Shown piece by piece: positions 27,235 through 35,523 of a stretch of 64,000 nucleotides of DNA. The translations under genes and the position numbers were made by a program. This DNA is from Mycetocola lacteus (GTDB taxonomy: Bacteria > Actinomycetota > Actinomycetes > Actinomycetales > Microbacteriaceae). The stretch is taken from contig NZ_RCUY01000014.1 of assembly GCF_003667575.1 (NCBI RefSeq), positions 62,001 to 126,000 on the forward strand, in the 5' to 3' direction. The first letter of the stretch is position 1, and the number at the start of each line of letters is the position of its first letter. The notes beneath the pieces are model-generated. The model was not told where the DNA came from, searched no databases, and saw nothing but the letters and a program-made list of their open reading frames with translations.

Positions 27235-28590
27235 CTAGTTGGTGGGCGTGGTTTTGGGGTGCAGCAGGTCGTTGATCTTGGACTTGATCTCCGGGACGTC
27301 CGGATGGTCCTGATCGATCCCGTTGGCCGGGGTGAGCTCGAGCTTTTGCACCGGGAGCGCGCGGGTCTTGGTGGCCAGGTTCACGAAGTAGCCCAGCAGA
27401 TCCTGCGGGATATCCGTCTTGACCACCTGGGTTCCCGCCTCGGCGATGCCCTGGAACTTGGAGAACACGTTGGCCGGGGTGAACTGCTTGAGCACGGCCT
27501 CCTGGAGCTGACGCTGACGCTCCATCCGGTCGAAGTCGCTGGTCCCGTGGCGCGAGCGGGCAAACCACTGCGCGTGGTAGCCGTCCATGTGCTGGGTGCC
27601 GGGTTCGATCCACTCGACCACACCCTTGAGGTTCTCGTCTCCCCCGATCGGCAGACGCTTGTCCACGGTGATCTCCACGCCACCAAGGGCGTCGATCAGG
27701 TCGGCGAAGCCCTGCATGTCGACCAGGACGTAGTAGGGAATGCGCAGGCCGGTCAGGGCCTCAGCGGCGTCCTTGGTCGCCTCGATGCCCGGGGAGGATC
27801 CCTCGGCCTTGGCATCGGGATAGAAGTCTGGGTGACGCAGTTCGGCCTCGGTGTAGATCGAGTTGAGCTTGCACGCACTCACATCACACTTATTGTAGCC
27901 ATTGGGATAGCGCTTATACATCGGCGAGGACTCGTTGAACGGCACGTTCAGCATGTCCCGAGGCAGGCCGATCATCGTGGCCTGGCCGGTGTCGGCGTTG
28001 ATCGAGACCACCGAGAGGCTGTCCGGGCGCATACCCGAGCGGTCGGGGCCTGCGTCGCCACCCAGCAGCAGGATGTTGTAGTAGCCGTCGGTGGGGTCCT
28101 CGGGCGGCGCACTGGTCCCAAACAGCTTGCCCAGGGTGCCGCTGGTCACATTGGCCACATAGGCACCCGCCGAGGCGGCACCGGTCGAGGCCACCAGGAA
28201 CACCAGGCCGAGCGCCAGGATCAGGACCCGGCCCAGCGGGGAGGCCTTGATGATCCGCACCAGGCGCAGCGTATCGATGGTCAACACAAACCACAGCACC
28301 GCATAGGCGACCAGGACGATCTGGGCGATCAGCAGGAACCATGAGTTGGTCGCAAACGAAAACAGCTGTTCGGGATTTGTCAGATACAGCACCAGGGCTG
28401 CGATCCCGGCGATCCACATGATCAGGGTCGAGACCAGGCCGATCCGGCCCAGCCGGCGGTTCCCGGCGAGAACCTGCGCCGAACCGGGCAGCACAAAGCC
28501 CAGCAGCACGAGCCACCACCCGCGCCGGGTCATCACCTGCGGTGACGCGGTGTTGGGGTGCCGGATGGGCGATTCGCTCTGCTCGATCAT
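27235..28590 (-). CDS. LytR-CpsA-Psr family wall glycopolymer ligase
   Basis: LCP enzymes move a lipid-linked glycopolymer onto peptidoglycan on the outer face of the membrane. This 451-residue member has about four helices in residues 25-145 rather than the usual single anchor, and its LCP domain starts near residue 170. Conserved parts seen are I-L-L-L-G-G-D, R-P-D-S-L (Asp 190), G-L-P-R-D (Arg 211) and [15 protein letters not shown]. It is the likely final enzyme for the polysaccharide made by this locus. Its start overlaps the purE stop by four bases. Confidence 0.9.
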   Translation of the reverse strand: MIEQSESPIRHPNTASPQVMTRRGWWLVLLGFVLPGSAQVLAGNRRLGRIGLVSTLIMWIAGIAALVLYLTNPEQLFSFATNSWFLLIAQIVLVAYAVLWFVLTIDTLRLVRIIKASPLGRVLILALGLVFLVASTGAASAGAYVANVTSGTLGKLFGTSAPPEDPTDGYYNILLLGGDAGPDRSGMRPDSLSVVSINADTGQATMIGLPRDMLNVPFNESSPMYKRYPNGYNKCDVSACKLNSIYTEAELRHPDFYPDAKAEGSSPGIEATKDAAEALTGLRIPYYVLVDMQGFADLIDALGGVEITVDKRLPIGGDENLKGVVEWIEPGTQHMDGYHAQWFARSRHGTSDFDRMERQRQLQEAVLKQFTPANVFSKFQGIAEAGTQVVKTDIPQDLLGYFVNLATKTRALPVQKLELTPANGIDQDHPDVPEIKSKINDLLHPKTTPTN

Positions 28591-29096
28591 AGGCGGGCTT
28601 TGAGCGCTGCGTTCTTTTCCTCAACCAGCTCGGCGAGCTCGCGCTGGTAGGTGGCGAGGGTCTCGGCGAGCGCCGAGTCCGAGGTGGCGAGGATCCGGGC
28701 GGCCAGGATGGCCGCGTTCTTGGCACCGCCGATCGAGACGGTTGCCACCGGGATCCCCCCGGGCATCTGCACGATGGACAGCAGCGAGTCCATCCCGTCC
28801 AGGGTGGCCAGCGGAACCGGCACGCCCACCACCGGAAGCGTGGTGACCGAGGCGAGCATGCCCGGCAGGTGCGCGGCACCGCCGGCACCGGCGATGATCA
28901 CGCTGAGCCCGCGCTCGCGCGCCTGCTCGCCGTAGGTCACCAGCTTGTGCGGGGTACGGTGCGCGCTGACCACCTCGACCTCGTGGTCGATGCCGAACTC
29001 GCTCAGCTGTGCCGAGGCGGCGGCCATAACGCTCCAGTCGGAGTCGCTTCCCATGACGATGCCAACACGGGGATTTTCACTGGAGTGATGAGACAT
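28587..29096 (-). CDS. purE: N5-carboxyaminoimidazole ribonucleotide mutase
   Basis: PurE converts N5-CAIR to CAIR in purine synthesis, following PurK. The 169-residue protein shows G-S-D-S-D-W at the nucleotide-binding loop, S-A-H-R-T-P with the key His, and [10 protein letters not shown]. It lies between purK and the LCP gene on one strand, and the LCP gene overlaps its stop. A TAGCAT box lies inside the 17-base purK-purE gap and six bases before the ATG, so purE and the LCP gene may also have their own leaderless transcript. Confidence 0.96.
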   Translation of the reverse strand: MSHHSSENPRVGIVMGSDSDWSVMAAASAQLSEFGIDHEVEVVSAHRTPHKLVTYGEQARERGLSVIIAGAGGAAHLPGMLASVTTLPVVGVPVPLATLDGMDSLLSIVQMPGGIPVATVSIGGAKNAAILAARILATSDSALAETLATYQRELAELVEEKNAALKARL

Positions 29097-29102
29097 GGGT
29101 CA

Positions 29103-29108
29103 ATGCTA
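29103..29108 (-). promoter_or_regulatory. Internal -10 element for leaderless purE
   Basis: TAGCAT on the minus strand is followed by TGACCC and the purE ATG. It would give purE and the LCP gene a promoter independent of purK. Confidence 0.45.
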
Positions 29109-29113
29109 ACGGG

Positions 29114-30247
29114 TCAACCCTGGAAGCGGGATTCGATCGCGCGGGCGCGCTCACGAACCGATTCCAGGTCGGCCCCGGTCAGGTTGATGTGGCCCACCTT
29201 GCGTCCCGGACGCGGGGCCTTGTTGTAGTTGTGGATCTTGGCATCGGGGAATTCGGCCATCACCTGTGGGTAGCGATCCCCCAGGGTTCCCTCGAGCGGA
29301 CCGCCGAGAATATTGGCCATCACGGTGATCGGGGCCCGCGGTGTGGTGGCCCCCAGCGGCAGGTCGGCGACCGCGCGCAGGTGCTGCTCGAACTGGCTGG
29401 TGATCGATCCGTCCTGGGTCCAGTGACCCGAGTTGTGCGGGCGCATCGCCATCTCGTTGACCAACACTCGCCCGTCGGTGGTTTCAAACAGTTCCACGGC
29501 GAATACACCGGTGATTCCCAGTCCGTCGGCCAGGGCACGGGCGATCCGCTCAGCCTCGGCCGCCACTGCACCGTCGCTGTTCGGGGCCGGAGCGAGCACC
29601 TCGGCACACACACCATAACGCTGGATGGTTTCGACCACGGGCCAGTAGGCGCTCTCACCGCCGGGACGACGCGCGCCCAGCAGGGCCAGCTCGCGGGTGA
29701 AGTCCACCAGCTCCTCAACCAGCAGGCTGCCGGTGTCTCCGGACTCGGCGACCGCGGTAAACCAGTCGGTCGCCTCGGCGGAGGAGCGCACCACGCGCAC
29801 ACCCTTGCCGTCATAGCCGCCGCGCGGGGTCTTCAGTACCCCGGCACCGCCGTGGGCATCGAGGAACACCTGGAGTTCCGCGGCCGAGCGCACCTCGGCC
29901 CACTCGGGGGTGGGCAGACCCAGCTCGCTGAGCTTGGCACGCATTAGCAGCTTGTCCTGTGCGTACAGCAGCGCCTGCGGGCCCGGGTGCACCCGCACAC
30001 CGGTCGCCACCAGGGCGGCGAGCACTGGCTGGGGGACGTGTTCGTGATCAAAGGTGATCACATCCACATCGCGCGCAAAGGTCAGCACGGTATCCAGATC
30101 ACGGTAGTCCCCCACCGCGCTGGCACCAATTTCGGCCGGGGATCCGGGGGTCTCGGCGAGCACCCGCACATCCAGGGCCAGGTTGATCGCGGCGGGCATC
30201 ATCATCCGCGCCAGCTGACCGCCACCGATTACTCCGATTTTCAGCAC
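29114..30247 (-). CDS. purK: N5-carboxyaminoimidazole ribonucleotide synthase
   Basis: PurK is an ATP-grasp enzyme that makes N5-CAIR from AIR, bicarbonate and ATP. Starting at the GTG at 30247 the 377-residue protein opens with I-G-V-I-G-G-G-Q-L-A-R-M-M-M. It also has T-F-D-H-E-H-V-P, K-T-P-R-G-G-Y-D-G-K-G-V (ATP-grasp loop), N-E-M-A-M-R-P-H-N-S-G-H-W-T and G-H-I-N-L-T near the end. A GGAG six bases before this GTG supports it; the in-frame extension to 30373 does not match the family. It is followed by purE. Confidence 0.95.
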   Translation of the reverse strand: MLKIGVIGGGQLARMMMPAAINLALDVRVLAETPGSPAEIGASAVGDYRDLDTVLTFARDVDVITFDHEHVPQPVLAALVATGVRVHPGPQALLYAQDKLLMRAKLSELGLPTPEWAEVRSAAELQVFLDAHGGAGVLKTPRGGYDGKGVRVVRSSAEATDWFTAVAESGDTGSLLVEELVDFTRELALLGARRPGGESAYWPVVETIQRYGVCAEVLAPAPNSDGAVAAEAERIARALADGLGITGVFAVELFETTDGRVLVNEMAMRPHNSGHWTQDGSITSQFEQHLRAVADLPLGATTPRAPITVMANILGGPLEGTLGDRYPQVMAEFPDAKIHNYNKAPRPGRKVGHINLTGADLESVRERARAIESRFQG

Positions 30248-30406
30248 GTGGGTCTCCGTCTCCGAGGGGTTGTGTTCTTCAGCACACTCAAAGCTAATGT
30301 TATAGAACTGCGGGTAGACTATCCGTCCGGTGCACATCTTTCCGTTTGGTGCACAGACAATTGCCGAGAACACCCACCCGGGGAGTTTTCCGCCCGAGGG
30401 GGGTAA

Positions 30407-30979
30407 ATGAACCTGAGTCGCGTGAAATCCGCATCCTGGTACCCGCTGTTTATGCAGCTCTTCAAGTTCGCCGTGGTTGGTGGCGCCGGTTTTGTTGTGA
30501 CCGCCGTTTCCTTCAACCTACTGCGGGTGGGTCCGCTGAACCCCGAGCACGTCAAGAACGGCGTGGTCATCGCCACGGTGATCGCCACCACCCTGGCCAT
30601 CATCACCAACTGGCTGGGCAACCGCTTCTGGACCTTCGCCACGCACCGCTCGAACAGCACCGTGCGCGAGGGTGTGGAGTTCTTTGCCGTGAGCTTTGCC
30701 GGCATGGGCATCAGCACCCTGTGCGTCTGGGTGTCCCACGACGTGCTCGGCTTCACCTCCGCCGCCGCCGACAATATCGCGCTGAACGGCGTGGGCCTGA
30801 TCCTCGGTTCGGTCTTCCGCTTTGTGCTCTACCGGTACTGGGTGTTCTCCCCCAACCGCGACCGCGCGGCCGAGGAGATCACCGATCTCGAAGCCAGTGC
30901 GGCCGAGTTCACCGAATCGGATATCGAGATTTCCAAGGTTCCCGAGGCCAAGACCGTGGCCCGGGACGAGATCCACTAG
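30407..30979 (+). CDS. GtrA family membrane protein
   Basis: This 190-residue protein has four helices, with F-K-F-A-V-V-G-G-A-G-F in the first and N-W-L-G-N-R-F-W-T-F between the second and third, the GtrA signature. GtrA proteins are thought to help move polyprenyl-phosphate sugars across the membrane for glycan modification. The charged C-terminal tail of about 45 residues is longer than usual. A strong GAGGGGGG-type ribosome site precedes the ATG. In M. tuberculosis a GtrA gene (Rv3277) also sits beside purK. Confidence 0.87.
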   Translation: MNLSRVKSASWYPLFMQLFKFAVVGGAGFVVTAVSFNLLRVGPLNPEHVKNGVVIATVIATTLAIITNWLGNRFWTFATHRSNSTVREGVEFFAVSFAGMGISTLCVWVSHDVLGFTSAAADNIALNGVGLILGSVFRFVLYRYWVFSPNRDRAAEEITDLEASAAEFTESDIEISKVPEAKTVARDEIH

Positions 30980-31006
30980 TCTTCCCGCCGGTTTTCCGGC
31001 CACCAC

Positions 31007-31056
31007 ACACCCTCACCCCGCTCGGCCCCGGCTGACCGAAAGGTGAGGGTGTTTTG
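31007..31056 (+). terminator. Rho-independent terminator of the GtrA gene
   Basis: Perfect 11-base arms enclose a 24-base loop, and the second arm runs into a short T tract. Confidence 0.7.
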
Positions 31057-31180
31057 TCGTATCCGGGGATCGTTCGGTGACCGTGTCTATCCGCCCGAAT
31101 TCGCGCCATTTCCACCGAAACGCAGAATTCCCAGGCTGTTAATTCACCAAAAACCCGCTCGTTGATGTTGGTACGTCTTT

Positions 31181-31240
31181 GTTTTAGTCCGTTTGTGTGG
31201 GACTATATTTCAAATTCCTCTACCAATGACGGGAGACGCC
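31181..31240 (+). promoter_or_regulatory. AT-rich promoter region of the fructose operon
   Basis: This is the most AT-rich stretch nearby. It contains TATATT (31204-31209), a good -10, between TTTG and CAAA half-sites 15 bases apart, which could be an operator for the DeoR-type regulator encoded next. GGGAG lies five bases before the GTG at 31241. Confidence 0.5.
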
Positions 31241-32002
31241 GTGTACGCCGCGGAACGACAGCAGCTCATCCTCACCCTGGCTCGCAGCCAGGGACGGGTC
31301 GAGGGCAGCGCACTCGCCGAACAGTTGGATGTGACGGCGGAAACCATCCGTCGCGACCTCACCGCCCTCGAACGGCGCGGACTGGTCAAGCGGGCACACG
31401 GCGGAGCGATCCCCACCGACGCCCTGAACTCCGAGTTGGATCTCAGCGAGCGCATCGGTCGCCACTCAAGCGATAAGCGCCGGATCGCGCTGCAAGCACT
31501 CGAACAGCTCCCCGAGACCGGCACCATCCTGCTGGATGCCGGCACCACCACCCTGGCGATCGCCCAGGCCCTCCCCGCCGATGCCGAACTCACGGTCGTG
31601 GCCAACAGCCCGATGATCTGCGCCGCCCTGTCCACCAAGCCCGGCATCACCCTGCTTCAGCTGGGCGGTCAGGTGCGCGCGATGACCGGAGCAGCGGTGG
31701 GCCGCTGGACCACCGATGCGCTGGCCGAACTCAGCGTAGACGTGGGCTTTATCGGGACCAACGGGTTCGACGTGGACCGCGGGCTCACCACCCCCGACCA
31801 GATGGAGGCAGCCACCAAGCGGGCCATGGTCACCGCGAGCCGCACCACCGTCCTGGTCGCCGATTCCAGCAAGGCCGCCAACGTGCACCTGCACCGCTTC
31901 GCCGCCCTCGAGGAGATGGACGTGGTGATCACCGATACCGACATCGACGAGGACTTCGCCGAGGCGATCCGCGCGGCCGGCCCCAAGGTGGTGAACGCAT
32001 GA
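31241..32002 (+). CDS. fruR: DeoR family regulator of the fructose operon
   Basis: This regulator of about 253 residues has an N-terminal helix-turn-helix (R-V-E-G-S-A-L-A-E-Q-L-D-V-T-A-E-T-I-R-R-D-L) and a C-terminal sugar-phosphate-sensing domain with D-A-G-T-T-T-L-A, G-G-Q-V-R and G-T-N-G-F-D. It should repress fruK and fruA until fructose-1-phosphate appears. I chose the GTG that gives the family-typical start Y-A-A-E-R-Q-Q and has a well-spaced GGGAG. Its stop overlaps fruK by four bases, and the gene heads the operon. Confidence 0.9.
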   Translation: MYAAERQQLILTLARSQGRVEGSALAEQLDVTAETIRRDLTALERRGLVKRAHGGAIPTDALNSELDLSERIGRHSSDKRRIALQALEQLPETGTILLDAGTTTLAIAQALPADAELTVVANSPMICAALSTKPGITLLQLGGQVRAMTGAAVGRWTTDALAELSVDVGFIGTNGFDVDRGLTTPDQMEAATKRAMVTASRTTVLVADSSKAANVHLHRFAALEEMDVVITDTDIDEDFAEAIRAAGPKVVNA

Positions 32003-32946
32003 TTATCACCCTGACCCCCAACCCCAGCGTGGACCGCGCGGTCACCGTCGAGGCCCTGCATCGCGGCCAGGTGCTGCGCGCAGCATCCTCCCGGATCGAT
32101 CCCGGCGGCAAGGGTGTCAACGTGGGCCGGGCGCTTGCCAGCATGGGCGAGCAGCCGCTCGTGGTGGTCCCCTCGGGCGGTCCCGAAGGCACCCTGCTTG
32201 AGGCACTGCTGGCCAAGACCGCGGTGCCCACCCGGATCGTGCCGATCGCCGGCAGCGTGCGGATGAACATCAGCGTGCTGGAGCCCGATGGCACCACCAC
32301 CAAGCTCAACGAGGCGGGGCCCACCCTCGGTGCCGCGGACGTCCACGCGCTGTTTGCGGCCACGCTCTCCCCGGCCACCCCGGGGTCCTGGATCACCGGC
32401 TGCGGCAGCCTGCCGCCCGGTGCCCCCGCCGACCTGTACGCGCAGCTGATCGCCGAGGCGAAGCGACTCGGGGCGAACGTGGCGATCGACTCCTCGGGGC
32501 CGGCGTTTGCCAGCGCCGTGGCCGCAATCCCCACGCTGATCAAGCCCAACCGCACCGAGCTGGAGGAACTCACCGGACGCTCACTCACCACGATGGGCGC
32601 GGTCATCGATACCGCCCGCGAGCTGGTGGCCACCGGAATCCGGTTTGTCGCCGTGAGCCTGGGTCGGGACGGCGCGGTGCTGGTCAGTGCCGACACCGCG
32701 GTGCACGCGCGCTCGATCGTGACCGACCCGGTATCCACCGTGGGTGCCGGTGACTGCATGCTTGCCGGATTACTCTTCGGCCTGAACCGCGGAGAGGACG
32801 AGGCGGACGCACTGGTTCGCGGCGTCCGCTGGGGTGCCGCCGCCGTCCGTCTGCCCGGTACCGAGGTGCCTGCGCCCGCCGATCTTGAACACATCGAGGT
32901 CGACCTGATCCGCTCCCCGCAGCGCGATCTGCCCCTGAACGACTAA
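31999..32946 (+). CDS. fruK: 1-phosphofructokinase
   Basis: FruK phosphorylates fructose-1-phosphate to fructose-1,6-bisphosphate. The 315-residue PfkB-family protein starts I-I-T-L-T-P-N-P-S-V-D-R, has G-G-K-G-V-N-V-G-R-A-L near residue 36 and ends its active site with V-G-A-G-D-C-M-L-A-G (catalytic Asp). It lies between the DeoR regulator and the fructose PTS transporter, and its ATG overlaps the regulator stop. Confidence 0.95.
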   Translation: MIITLTPNPSVDRAVTVEALHRGQVLRAASSRIDPGGKGVNVGRALASMGEQPLVVVPSGGPEGTLLEALLAKTAVPTRIVPIAGSVRMNISVLEPDGTTTKLNEAGPTLGAADVHALFAATLSPATPGSWITGCGSLPPGAPADLYAQLIAEAKRLGANVAIDSSGPAFASAVAAIPTLIKPNRTELEELTGRSLTTMGAVIDTARELVATGIRFVAVSLGRDGAVLVSADTAVHARSIVTDPVSTVGAGDCMLAGLLFGLNRGEDEADALVRGVRWGAAAVRLPGTEVPAPADLEHIEVDLIRSPQRDLPLND

Positions 32947-32990
32947 TCACCGATCCTCCCGCTACACAGAAAACCCTGAAAGGATTCGAC

Positions 32991-35141
32991 ATGCCACTCA
33001 TCAACGTCGAACAAGTGGTGCTCGACCTCACCGGAGCCGACCGACACGAGGCCACCCGGACGCTTGCCCAGCGCCTGGTTGCCAGCGGACGCTGCACCGA
33101 CATCGACCTGTTCATCGCCGATGTGCAGGAGCGTGAGTCCAAGATGGCCACCGGGCTGCCCGGCGGCATCGGGATCCCGCACGCACGCAGCGCGGCGATT
33201 ACCGAGCCCTCGCTGGTCTTTGGCCGCATCGCCGACGGCATCGACTGGGGTGCCAAGGACGGCCCCGCCCGCCTGGTGTTCCTGATCGCCGCTCCCGCCG
33301 ACGGTGGAGACGCCCACATGCAGGTGCTCCCCCAGCTGGCCCGTGCGCTGATGCACAACGACTTCCGCGAGGCGCTGCTGAATGCGGCCACGCCCGAGGA
33401 GGTCGTGGCCATCGTCGAGGAGCACGTGCAGCTCAAGGCCGAACAGCCCGCTGCACCGGCCGCAGAGACGCCGGCTGCAGAGACGTCGGCTGCCGCGGCT
33501 ACCTCGGCCGTCGCCGCTCCGGCTGCACCCGCTGCCGATGTTCCCGGAGCCACCGTTTCCGAGAGCTCCCCGGCGGCCCCCGCCGCCCGCCCGCTGCGCT
33601 TTGTGGCCGTGACCTCCTGCCCCACCGGCATCGCCCACACCTACATGGCCGCCGAAGCACTGGAAAACGCCGCCCGCGAGGCCGGCCACCAGATCCTGGT
33701 GGAAACCCAGGGTTCGGCCGGATCCACCCCGCTGAGCCCCGCGGACATTGCCGCGGCCGACGCGGTGATCTTCGCCCACGACGTGGAGGTCAAGGATCGC
33801 GCCCGCTTCGCCGGCAAGCCCACGATCGACGTCGGCGTGAAGAAGGCGATCTCCGCCGGTCCGCAGCTGCTGATCGACGCGGGAAACCTGGCCGCCGCCT
33901 GGGCCGCCGACCCGAGCCGGGCCACCGCCTCGGCGAGCGCGGCCGCGGTACCCAGCGAGTCCAGCGAGCGCAAGGGCTTTGGTACCCGTCTGCAGCAGTG
34001 GCTGATGACCGGTGTCTCCTACATGATCCCGTTTGTTGCCGCCGGCGGCATCCTGATCGCGCTGTCGTTTATGCTCGCGCAGATCGCGCTGGGCCAAAAC
34101 GGTGCGATCGAGATCGTGAAGTACGGCATCCACACGCAGGACGCCGCCTTCGACATCACCCAGAACTTCAACATTGCCAGCCTCACCTCCTGGGCGGGTC
34201 TGCTGTTTGTGATCGGATCGGCCTCCTTCGGGTTCCTGGTTCCGATCCTCTCCGGCTACATCGCCTTCGGGATCGCCGACCGTCCGGGCCTGGTTCCCGG
34301 CATCGTCGGCGGCGCACTGGCGGCCTCGATGAACGCCGGATTCCTCGGTGGTATCGTGACCGGTCTGCTCGCCGGTGCCGTCGCTCACTGGATCTCCAGT
34401 TGGAAGGTCCACAAGGGTGTGCGCGGTGTGATGCCGGTGGTGGTCATCCCGCTGCTGTCCACGTTTATCACCGCGGGTCTGTTTATCGCGGTGCTGGGTC
34501 GCCCGATCGTCTGGCTGATGACCGCGATGAACGACGGCCTGAACGGTCTCACCGGTGCCGGTGTGCTGCTGCTCGGCCTGATCCTCGGCGCGATGATGGG
34601 CTTTGACCTCGGTGGTCCGGTCAACAAGGTTGCTTACGGGTTCGCCACCGCGGGCCTGGCCGCCGCCGGGGCCTCGATGGATGCGCCGCAACTCAAGATC
34701 ATGGCCGCGGTCATGGCCGCCGGTATGGTCGCCCCGCTGGCGATGGCCCTGGCCACGACTCTGCGTCCCAAGCTGTTCTCCGCCCCCGAGCGGGAAAACG
34801 GTAAGGCCGCCTGGCTGCTGGGTGCCTCGTTCATCTCCGAGGGCGCAATCCCCTTTGCCGCCGCCGACCCGATCCGCGTGATGATCTCCTCGACCATCGG
34901 ATCCGCGGTGACCGGTGGACTGGTGATGCTCTTCGGCGCCACCCTGCGTGCCCCGCACGGTGGCATCTGGGTGCTCCCGCTGATCGGTCAGCCGCTGCTG
35001 TTTGTGCTGGCCCTGGCCATCGGTGTGGCGATCACCGCCCTGCTGGTAATCGTGTCCAAGTCGATCGCCGCCCGGAACAAGCTGGCCGCGCAGGTCAGTG
35101 CCCAGGAGAGCGCACAGTCGAGCGCCCCAGCCGCCGTCTAG
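32991..35141 (+). CDS. fruA: PTS fructose transporter, fused IIA-IIB-IIC
   Basis: This 716-residue fused permease takes up fructose and phosphorylates it to fructose-1-phosphate. IIA spans residues 1-145 with I-P-H-A-R (His 64). An Ala/Pro-rich linker of about 55 residues follows, then IIB with V-T-S-C-P-T-G-I-A-H-T (Cys 210). IIC takes residues 335-690 with about ten helices and G-F-D-L-G-G-P-V-N-K. A GAAAGGA ribosome site precedes the ATG. HPr and enzyme I follow on the same strand, so the whole phosphorelay lies in one cluster. Confidence 0.96.
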   Translation: MPLINVEQVVLDLTGADRHEATRTLAQRLVASGRCTDIDLFIADVQERESKMATGLPGGIGIPHARSAAITEPSLVFGRIADGIDWGAKDGPARLVFLIAAPADGGDAHMQVLPQLARALMHNDFREALLNAATPEEVVAIVEEHVQLKAEQPAAPAAETPAAETSAAAATSAVAAPAAPAADVPGATVSESSPAAPAARPLRFVAVTSCPTGIAHTYMAAEALENAAREAGHQILVETQGSAGSTPLSPADIAAADAVIFAHDVEVKDRARFAGKPTIDVGVKKAISAGPQLLIDAGNLAAAWAADPSRATASASAAAVPSESSERKGFGTRLQQWLMTGVSYMIPFVAAGGILIALSFMLAQIALGQNGAIEIVKYGIHTQDAAFDITQNFNIASLTSWAGLLFVIGSASFGFLVPILSGYIAFGIADRPGLVPGIVGGALAASMNAGFLGGIVTGLLAGAVAHWISSWKVHKGVRGVMPVVVIPLLSTFITAGLFIAVLGRPIVWLMTAMNDGLNGLTGAGVLLLGLILGAMMGFDLGGPVNKVAYGFATAGLAAAGASMDAPQLKIMAAVMAAGMVAPLAMALATTLRPKLFSAPERENGKAAWLLGASFISEGAIPFAAADPIRVMISSTIGSAVTGGLVMLFGATLRAPHGGIWVLPLIGQPLLFVLALAIGVAITALLVIVSKSIAARNKLAAQVSAQESAQSSAPAAV

Positions 35142-35149
35142 TCCCACCC

Positions 35150-35184
35150 CGGTGCCCGGTGCTAACCGACACCGCCGGGCACCG
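35150..35184 (+). terminator. Hairpin between fruA and ptsH
   Basis: Perfect 10-base GC-rich arms enclose a 15-base loop with no T tract after it. It may weaken read-through from fruA to ptsH or protect the fruA transcript end. Confidence 0.5.
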
Positions 35185-35253
35185 TCTCACTCTCACCCCT
35201 GTACGCCCGCTCCCGGGCGGGCTACCGTAGTCACAGTTATCAAAGGAGTCATC

Positions 35254-35523
35254 ATGGCAACTCGTACCGCAACCATCGCCTCATCCATCGGCCTGCACTC
35301 GCGTCCGGCCGCCATCTTTGTGGAGGCCGTCGAGGACTCGGGCCTCGAGGTTGAGATCGGCCGCGTGGGCGAGCCCACCGTGGACGCCGGCAGCATCCTG
35401 GGCGTGATGGCCCTGGGTGCCCGCAACGGAGAGGTCGTCGAGCTCACCGCCGAGGGGCCGGACGCCGAAGCTGTCCTGGACCGTCTGGTTGAACTGCTGA
35501 ACTCGGACCTGGACGCCGAGTGA
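35254..35523 (+). CDS. ptsH: Phosphocarrier protein HPr
   Basis: This 89-residue protein passes phosphate from enzyme I to IIA domains. G-L-H-S-R-P-A places the active His at residue 15, and a serine at 47 (G-S-I-L-G) matches the regulatory serine of Gram-positive HPr. AAAGGAG five bases before the ATG fixes the start. The next gene, ptsI, begins in the last codons of ptsH. No HPr kinase gene is seen in the window. Confidence 0.95.
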   Translation: MATRTATIASSIGLHSRPAAIFVEAVEDSGLEVEIGRVGEPTVDAGSILGVMALGARNGEVVELTAEGPDAEAVLDRLVELLNSDLDAE

